Shown: one piece after another, positions 57,256 through 64,000 of the stretch | Layout: each line of letters starts with the position of its first letter | Numbering within the stretch: position 1 is the stretch's first letter | DNA from: Trileptium ribeirensis | Lineage: Eukaryota; Nematoda; Enoplea; Enoplida; Thoracostomopsidae | Reading direction: 5' to 3' | DNA length: 64,000 bases | NCBI GenBank assembly: GCA_030248225.1 | Contig: JASANE010001723.1 | Span: forward strand, 49,598 to 113,597 | Made by a program: the position numbers and the translations under genes | Notes under the pieces: model-generated | Databases searched by the model: none | What the model was told of the DNA's origin: nothing | Seen by the model: the letters and a program-made list of their open reading frames with translations, nothing else

Positions 57256-57730
57256 AGCTAGACCGATTAACAGCATGTGCGTTAGTGGAGAGATATTGTG
57301 TTCGATGCTCTATTCGGTCAGGCAGAGCTTGGCCGAAAAAAATTAGAGCAGGCCCGAATCGTATAATGCCAAAGACATTGTTTAATATGTTGTTAATAGT
57401 GTTTTCTCTTATGCAAGAGTTCACGGTTTGCGATCCTGCGACACTTAGACACTGTTTGTGGCCACTATATTACAAATTTACTGCCAATTTACTGACTGCG
57501 TTAGCTTGAAGCAAGGTTCATGATTGAATTTCTTGGGCGCACGATTTTATACATGTACAGACAGAGCTGCTCGATTAACTGTGTTATTCGGTTAACGCTG
57601 AAGAAATGCGACAAGGGAATATATATGCGTGCACCAATCGCGTTTGTACACCATAGAGCCCCTTTTAGCATTCGCTATAATACCGCGAATACCAATGCCA
57701 TAATTATTTACACAACATCTGAATGATTTT
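57256..57730. other. Possible coding block, strand unresolved
   Basis: GC-richer than its surroundings with frames of about 70 codons open on both strands (plus 57285-57509 and 57520-57726; a minus frame containing NNVFGIIRFGPALIFF and ending at a TAG near 57256). No family is recognised and splice sites are weak. Confidence 0.25.
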
Positions 57731-58498
57731 GTTCGGATTGTGACAAATGAAGATTCCCGGTCTACGCACCTAAAGTGTACTCATGCATAAAAATATATGA
57801 TATCGCGCAATAATATTTTTTATCTCCTGTTGTGTACTTATTTTGACGTTTTGATGTTTAATTCTATTTACGTGTCTGTTGCTCACGTTTCTACAGTACA
57901 AAGTACTAAGTGTTGAATATGGAAGTGCGGCGTGCCTGTTCCGGGTTGATGGCCATTTCGGCTGGTAGGATTGTGTCAGTTGGGCTTAAAGTGCACGACA
58001 AAGCATATTCCATTTTCGAAAAATATATTTTTTGGCAGAAGAGTATGACATTGAAACCATTTAGTATTCGAACCTAAATGGCCTAAGCTGCATTGCACTA
58101 TTAGTAGCAGTTTTAGTTGCTTGTCATGGGTAACTAACCTTAACTTTTCACAATTCGAGAAGTCTATGTTCGTTTGATGAAACTTTTAGTTTTAAACACA
58201 TCTAATCGCACTAGTCCCATCCTATAGCCAAGAATTCAGCCCCGTCAAATATGGTACCAAAGGTTTTGATCTTTGTCCGTACAATGTGCAGCAAACGGTT
58301 TAAATAAAATTTAGTGTTTACAGATATGGCGCGATTTTAAATATATTATCTTTAACCATTTCCCATACGAATTCATGTGCATTTCCTATACTGTTGAACA
58401 GATTTTTGCGGCAGTGGCGGAATGACCCGAAATGTTTGATCACTCACCATCTACGTTGGTCATTACGCTAACTAGCAGCTGTTGTTCAGTTGTTTAAG

Positions 58499-58735
58499 GA
58501 CCCTGGCAAAGCGATCGAACATAAATCGCGCTTGCAAACGTACGCTGCACAACAATCTCGACGAGTGGATCGCGCTCCAATTCACGATGTTACAAATGTG
58601 TGATTCTTTGTGGGAAGGTGTTAAAGACCTGTACGCGGCTCGACTGGTTCGATCGACTAAAATTTCACTTGTGTATCCATCCGCAGTAGAAATGACCGCT
58701 ACTTTCTCGAAAATGTGCTATTGCGTGCTCTAGAC
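58499..58735 (+). CDS. Candidate exon region, product unknown
   Basis: A TTGTTTAAG acceptor-like site precedes GACCCTGGC and a 34-codon open frame (DPGKAIEHKSRLQTYAAQQS...) with codon-like composition. An overlapping frame is open to a TAG near 58731 (83 codons). GC is about 50%, unlike the flanks. This is probably part of a gene, but frame and limits are unsure. Confidence 0.3.
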
Positions 58736-59329
58736 CTGTAATTTTTTGAACAATGGTTTTTTCTAAAAGTGAGCGAACCGTCATCGGAATTCATATGTTG
58801 AATATAGTTCGCATGATCTACACTAAGTAAAATCAATTGTATTGCAAGTCGATCTTCTCGAGTAATCTGGCAGTAACATCAAAGATTAAAAATTAGACCA
58901 ATTCTTAATACATATCTGAAAAATTTGCTCTGTTTTTATTAATGGTTAATAACAGTGATCATTTATACGCAAACTTTGATTTGCTGCTTCCATACACATG
59001 TATCGTTAATAGAAAAAACTGAAAACAGTGTTTCAGGGCTTGAGGTCTTTAACAGTAAAACGGCACGGTATACTGCGTTACTTGATTAAGCTCTATTAGA
59101 ACTATAATATATATTAATGTATACAAGAGTTTTTGCTTTCAATTTGGCTGATTTTTAGTAAAAAAAATTTGCCCCAAATTTCGTACAGTATTAGACCTAC
59201 GAATATTACTAGTCATGATAACAATTAGACTAAGAATTATTAAACTATTAGCTTACAGTTTAATATATGAATTATAAGCTTAACCGTTCTTGAAAAATTT
59301 TATTTATACGCAGGGCTTTCGACCCGAAA

Positions 59330-59700
59330 TCCCAGTATTCAGTTTGCATTTCCATATCAACTAAATTCCGTTTAAGTAAGTTGTAAGTTTCCGGCTCTTA
59401 AAAACCCAGTTACAAATTTGCGATATCTCCGTTTGCTAATTCTCAACTCCCATTTTTGCAAATTGCTTATTTCGCAAACTCCAGTTTCTTGACTCCCAAA
59501 TTCACAGTTTCCGACTCACTAATTCCCACTTTCAGATGATGCTCATACAATGATTAAGAAATAACGAGTTTTCAGAATGATAAATTGTCAGTATTCCATA
59601 CTTCCAATAACAGGAGTTCCCATTTCCCATATTGCCTATTTTCAGATTTCATAACTTTGAAATTACCAGTTTCCCAATATTATGTACTTCGGATTTCCAC
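59330..59700. repeat. Decayed relic of the TTTCC satellite
   Basis: AGTTTCCGGCTC, CTCCAGTTTCTTGACTCCC, CACAGTTTCCGACTC, TTCCCATTTCCC and CCAGTTTCCCAATATTATG echo the 24.3-27.4 kb array in order and spacing but with heavy divergence. Confidence 0.6.
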
Positions 59701-59876
59701 AAGTCATGGATTACAAATGCTCGAGTATTTTAACCCTGTCGCGAAATTACTTCCTCCACTTTCACAAGATTTGCTAGATGTCCTCAGCCTTACTTTGGCC
59801 GTGACATATATAATCGTAACAATTGTTAACAATATTATTGGTTAATGGACATGAATGGTAGAAAAATTTACCAATT

Positions 59877-60425
59877 CCCATTTGTTCACCATAGTCGTTC
59901 TGTGTTCCACCCAGAATGGATTGCCTTTCCGGCTGATGAAATGATTATTTGGCGAAAAATAGCATCTGTTAGTTCAGTATAATTTAAAGATCGTGTATGA
60001 AGAACAAATCTCGCGATGATATAGATTATACTTATCGCCACACCCTGTTGTATGCGATGTAATGTTTGGTGCTAGTTTACCAAAATTTGAGAAGATCATA
60101 AGCACAATTGATCTTGTTGTAAACCGTCTAAATTTTATTTCGTTTCAGCAGCCGGAAAAGCCAAGCTAATTTTCATTGGCACTTGATGTGAGAACAATTT
60201 GTTCACCATAGTCGTTTTGTATTCAACCCAGAATGAATTGCCTTTATAGTTGACGAAATGTGAAAAAGGAAATTCGTGTTTGCTGGACAAATTTATATTA
60301 TACTTATATTCTACTTTATATTATATTAAACTTACACGTTGTTGTATAAGATGCAATATTTGGTGCTCGTTTACCAAAATCTTAGGAGGTCATAAGCAGA
60401 ATTTATCTTGTTGTATACCCTGGAA
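59877..60425. repeat. ~310-bp tandem duplication
   Basis: TTTGTTCACCATAGTCGTTCTG ... GGTGCTAGTTTACCAAAAT ... TTGATCTTGTTGTA is repeated as TTTGTTCACCATAGTCGTTTTG ... GGTGCTCGTTTACCAAAAT ... TTTATCTTGTTGTA. Confidence 0.85.
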
Positions 60426-60599
60426 CCGACATTGTCTAAGTGTATGAATAGCAATATATTGAAGAGCGCAAGTTGTTCTCCGTCTAAACATATGCACTAT
60501 GAAAATTTATGTAGTGTTTCAGAAGATTCGGGTATAGTTAACTAGCGTTTCGTTTAACTTCTACAAAACTGTGCAAACTTTCACCAAAATATTATATAC

Positions 60600-60960
60600 G
60601 TACATGCACGACGTCCGAATTCCTAGGGGATAATGGATGCTTCGAAGGAGGAGCTCCGACTTCTCCAAGAGGGAAATAGCCGATCGTTGCCGGAGGGTTT
60701 GCCAGTGGATTACTTTTCGAAATACGTGGGACTCAAAATTTTTCTTAATTTTTCAAAATTTCCTTAAATATTTACCAATATTCTCCCAATTTGTTTATTT
60801 ATTTGTCTCAAACTTTTCCGCGCGCCCTCGGTGAGGTCGGGGTTCGGACGAGATTGGTGGAAGTGGAACTACAACATAAGACGAGCGGTGTTACCCTGAG
60901 GGGGTGGTCCGGGTCTCAGCGGATAATCCCACACTCCCGCACAAGGAGCGTGTATGACTA
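60600..60960. other. GC-rich block of unknown origin
   Basis: Contains GGAGGAGCTCCGACTTCTCC (a near-palindrome around GGAGCTCC), GAGGTCGGGGTTCGG and CCTGAGGGGGTGGTCCGGG. It looks foreign to its AT-rich flanks and may be the 3' end of a non-LTR retroelement; no reverse transcriptase is present. Confidence 0.35.
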
Positions 60961-61239
60961 TATAATATAACATATAATGTATTGTGTGCAGAAACATATG
61001 TGGAGCACATGAATGCATCAATCAAATATCTTCACCATTCTGAACGTTGGTGGTAAATATTTGTAATTTCGTTAATGTTGTATTCCTTGATTGAATAGTA
61101 AACGATAGGTACGTGACTATAGCAGTGTTTTATTCTGAGTATTACTGTTGGCAGATACGTAGCTTAGCGTGTTCGTTAGGCAGCCTTGAGGCACAACGGG
61201 CTTGCATATCAAATTTACCATTCAAGAGCTTAAATCTCA

Positions 61240-61640
61240 AAGCTAAAAGTATTTACGGCCACGGGTGATGTCCCTCCCTCCGAAGAAGCAGGCCACAGGC
61301 AAAATGGAAAGGACTACTGAAAGTACCGTACGTGCGTGCTTAGTTCTCGTCACCACCAAAATCGAAACCTCCGCAGGATTCAATATCAGATCGAGTGGTA
61401 ATAAATATGCCTGTTTCAAAATTTCCAAAACATTGATACGGAGATCCAGTGTGCGTGTTCCTTCTCCTTAGCCAACAATCAGTAGCACTAGCATATTCCA
61501 TTTTCAAAAAAATAGTATTTGCCTCATGTTTACAAGCGCTTAGTTTATAAAACCATCGGTAATGAGATACTGCCGGGTGAATTATTAAGTAATGATAGGA
61601 AAAAATTAACCTATTCATTTCTAGTGATGGATGCAATAGT
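61240..61640. other. GC-richer block with open frames on both strands, unassigned
   Basis: The minus strand has two overlapping open frames (one with CFGNFETGIFITTRSDIES, one with LDLRINVLEILKQAYLLPL); the plus strand also has 68 codons. None has a convincing splice context or family. Confidence 0.2.
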
Positions 61641-64000
61641 GCATCATTTTATTTATATCAAACGTATTTCTTTCATACTTTGGTTAAATACATGATCTTT
61701 CATTATTTTTGAACAATGTCGGCACTATGAACTCGGGAAAGTTTCAGATGATTCATAGTGTCCTATATAATACATTCTTAATTTTTAGCAAATCTTTTCA
61801 CTTCTTTGTTGATAACAACAAACTTTATGTGCTTCCCAATATTTCTTTCATTTATTGCGTGTGAAAATGAAAATTTTTGCATTAAAACGGTAACAATACT
61901 CCAGCAAATATTTTTAAATCATGTTTTAAATTAGTTCAGTGAGTATGTGACAATTTCAAGGAAACTCGTTAAACTCTTAAACATTTTCATCATATACGGC
62001 GACCAATTTGTGAAAAATATAAAAAGTAAAAATATACACGCAGCAAACGAACTGTGCGAAATCACAAAAACGTATAAATGACAATGAATATTGCTATTTA
62101 AATATGTTCGGTGGTAGCTTTGAGTTGCCTATACATAGCGAAAATAATATGTTTTAGAAATAAAGTCAAGGCTGTAATAATTGAAACATACAACAGGCTG
62201 GTTAAGGACTAAGGCACCTGAAGTTATTATTTGAAAAGTAGAACTGAAATTTGGATATTTAAAAGATTTTAAGAGAACATTTTGTTTCATGGTGATCAGA
62301 AATCGCGAAAATCTAATGTCTGCGTCCGGTCATATTTACAAATTCAGCAATCTGTTCAGTTAAGTGTAGGAAATACCACAACAGACTTTTTTCTAGAAAC
62401 GAAGCCTGCGGTCAAATTTGCAGTTATACAATGAGCGAAGCTTTTTTCGCGATAACCTTATCACAGCAGGTGGTAATGTTTTCTTTAAACAGATTATCAC
62501 ACCGGCCCACGTTAGTAGTATATTCATCCACAGCCATGTACATCTAAGTGTAGCCCTGAGAAATATATTTATAAGAATATATTACAAAACTGCCGTTATC
62601 ACAACACAAACAGGGAACCGAAAGAGACACACCGCCTCTATACCACGATGAGTTTGATAAAACCAAACTCCTTAACTTTAAGCATACTTTCTATGTTTGG
62701 TTTCATTAAAACATGTTAGATTGTGTATTATTCTAAAGACCTAGTTTACGAAGAACTTGCGCGGCCTCAAATGGTACAATAAATTTACCCATTTGTTTAG
62801 CATCATAGGTCGATCACCAGTTTAAACTTTTGTTGTACAATCTCGGAGACTAAAAATTAAACCATCTTTAAACAGTTTAAACATAACTTCGCTTAATATG
62901 TTACCTCCCTGTCACACTGTGTGAAGTAGCGTGAGTCCAAAAAAATTTCTCAGTTTGACGGCTATGACAAAAATGGCTACATTTCACATTTCAAAGCACT
63001 TGAATATTTCAAAAGCTAACGAATTACTATGACGACTGCAAACAATGAAATTTGCTTTAAAATTCAATACAGAAGGAATTACGGCGTACGCATTTCAATA
63101 AGCAGGGATATGATTTGATTGACAAAAAGTGTCATGACAAACCTGTCTGTATTAAGGAGAATTGACACCTTAAACAAAGAATAAAAACCTTACTGTTGAA
63201 AATCGTTGATGCAAACGTTTCGTTTCGCACGTGAAACAGCAAGATCTATTTAGAGTTATTTATTTTGCCTTAACAAAATTGACAAATGAGTTATTAATAC
63301 ATATAAATCGTTCCAGTATATAAAACGAAGCACTCTATTAGGCTAATGACAACAAAAAAGTGAGTAACAGCTGAAAGGCAAATTTAGCTAGGCAATAGAA
63401 TTTCGCAAAAAACAGATGGTGACGGAAATGTGCAGGATTAACCTTTATAGATAAACACACCGTTGTGAAAGGTAGCGTAATCGTGTGCTCTTCGAAAATC
63501 AAAAATACATAACTATGGAGTGCTGTTAAATGATTCATTGTGCTTTAAAAACATAGGCCGAAAGCCTGGTATGAAAATGAATTAGCACCAAACGTCAACA
63601 GATTCTTACCGTTCAAAAACGTTTTTGGGCTGCTATGTATATAAAATGTCAAACAATTCACTACCTAATATAGAAAACGGCTATTGCATAAAAATAATTT
63701 TAAACGGCGTCTAAGTTAACTAATCTTGTAAATTGTTACTTAATTCCAAACAAAAACACCGTTCCGTATGTTTCAATGGATTAGTTTAGTATCCTCGTTG
63801 CGTAAGTAGCATCCTAGCGAATATAAAATAAATATGGAGCTATGTAAACACGCAATGTATGCAAGATTCACATTCACGGTAAGATAAAGGGTGCATTTGT
63901 AAGTTTTCAAATCACGTAATTAACTCGTCTGTTCCATAGATCTTAAGTTTCGCTGCTCACCAGCTGACTGAATCTAAAGACAACCTTTCCATCAAAGTAA
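61640..64000. other. AT-rich intergenic or intronic sequence
   Basis: No gene, RNA or structured repeat is recognised; only short chance ORFs. Confidence 0.5.

Overview
The window looks like nuclear DNA of an invertebrate animal. It is AT-rich and crowded with unrelated tandem repeats. Its genes are split by spliceosomal introns (GT...AG), and it encodes extracellular LDL-receptor-class-A-like and EGF-like modules joined by Thr-rich linkers. There is no prokaryotic or plasmid organisation. The phylum cannot be fixed from the sequence; a fast-evolving lineage such as an enoplean nematode is only a guess. The two main genes were rebuilt by hand from splice sites, reading phase and motifs, because their exons are short.

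Layout. 1-10.6 kb: repeats (a 183-bp doublet, four copies of a 623-bp satellite, a 360-bp doublet, a tRNA-like relic, a diverged 165-bp family). 10.8-21.7 kb: a plus-strand gene for a 12-TM major-facilitator transporter of the nodulin-like/NFD4-like type. Six exons are found; one exon near the N-terminus is not located. The 3' end of one exon, with its splice donor, is tandemly triplicated. 21.7-24.4 kb: AT-rich intergenic DNA. 24.4-27.44 kb: a TTTCCCGTTTCC-type satellite that creates long meaningless ORFs on both strands. 27.44-33.09 kb: a GC-richer island of mobile-element origin. It carries a 5'-truncated ORF in which an envelope-like ectodomain and membrane anchor are fused in frame to a retropepsin, followed by structured non-coding DNA with a TATA box and a G/C homopolymer tract.

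33.4-52.6 kb: a minus-strand gene of about 19 kb for a secreted or surface mosaic protein: signal peptide, five LDLa-like repeats that all lack the C4-C6 cysteine pair, then EGF-like domains separated by Thr/Ser-rich linkers. Exon phases fit throughout, and a four-exon block has been duplicated. One duplicated EGF exon carries a frameshift. The signal-peptide exon end is present in four tandem copies. Its introns hold an eight-copy 155-bp array, other minisatellites and a plus-sense 28S rRNA fragment.

52.7-64 kb: mostly AT-rich sequence with several weak candidate exons (55.6-58.7 kb), a relic of the 24-27 kb satellite, a tandem duplication and a GC-rich block of unknown origin.

The transporter and the mosaic protein show no functional link. 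What they share is a mode of change: short segments spanning an exon end, its splice donor and the adjoining intron have been tandemly amplified in both.
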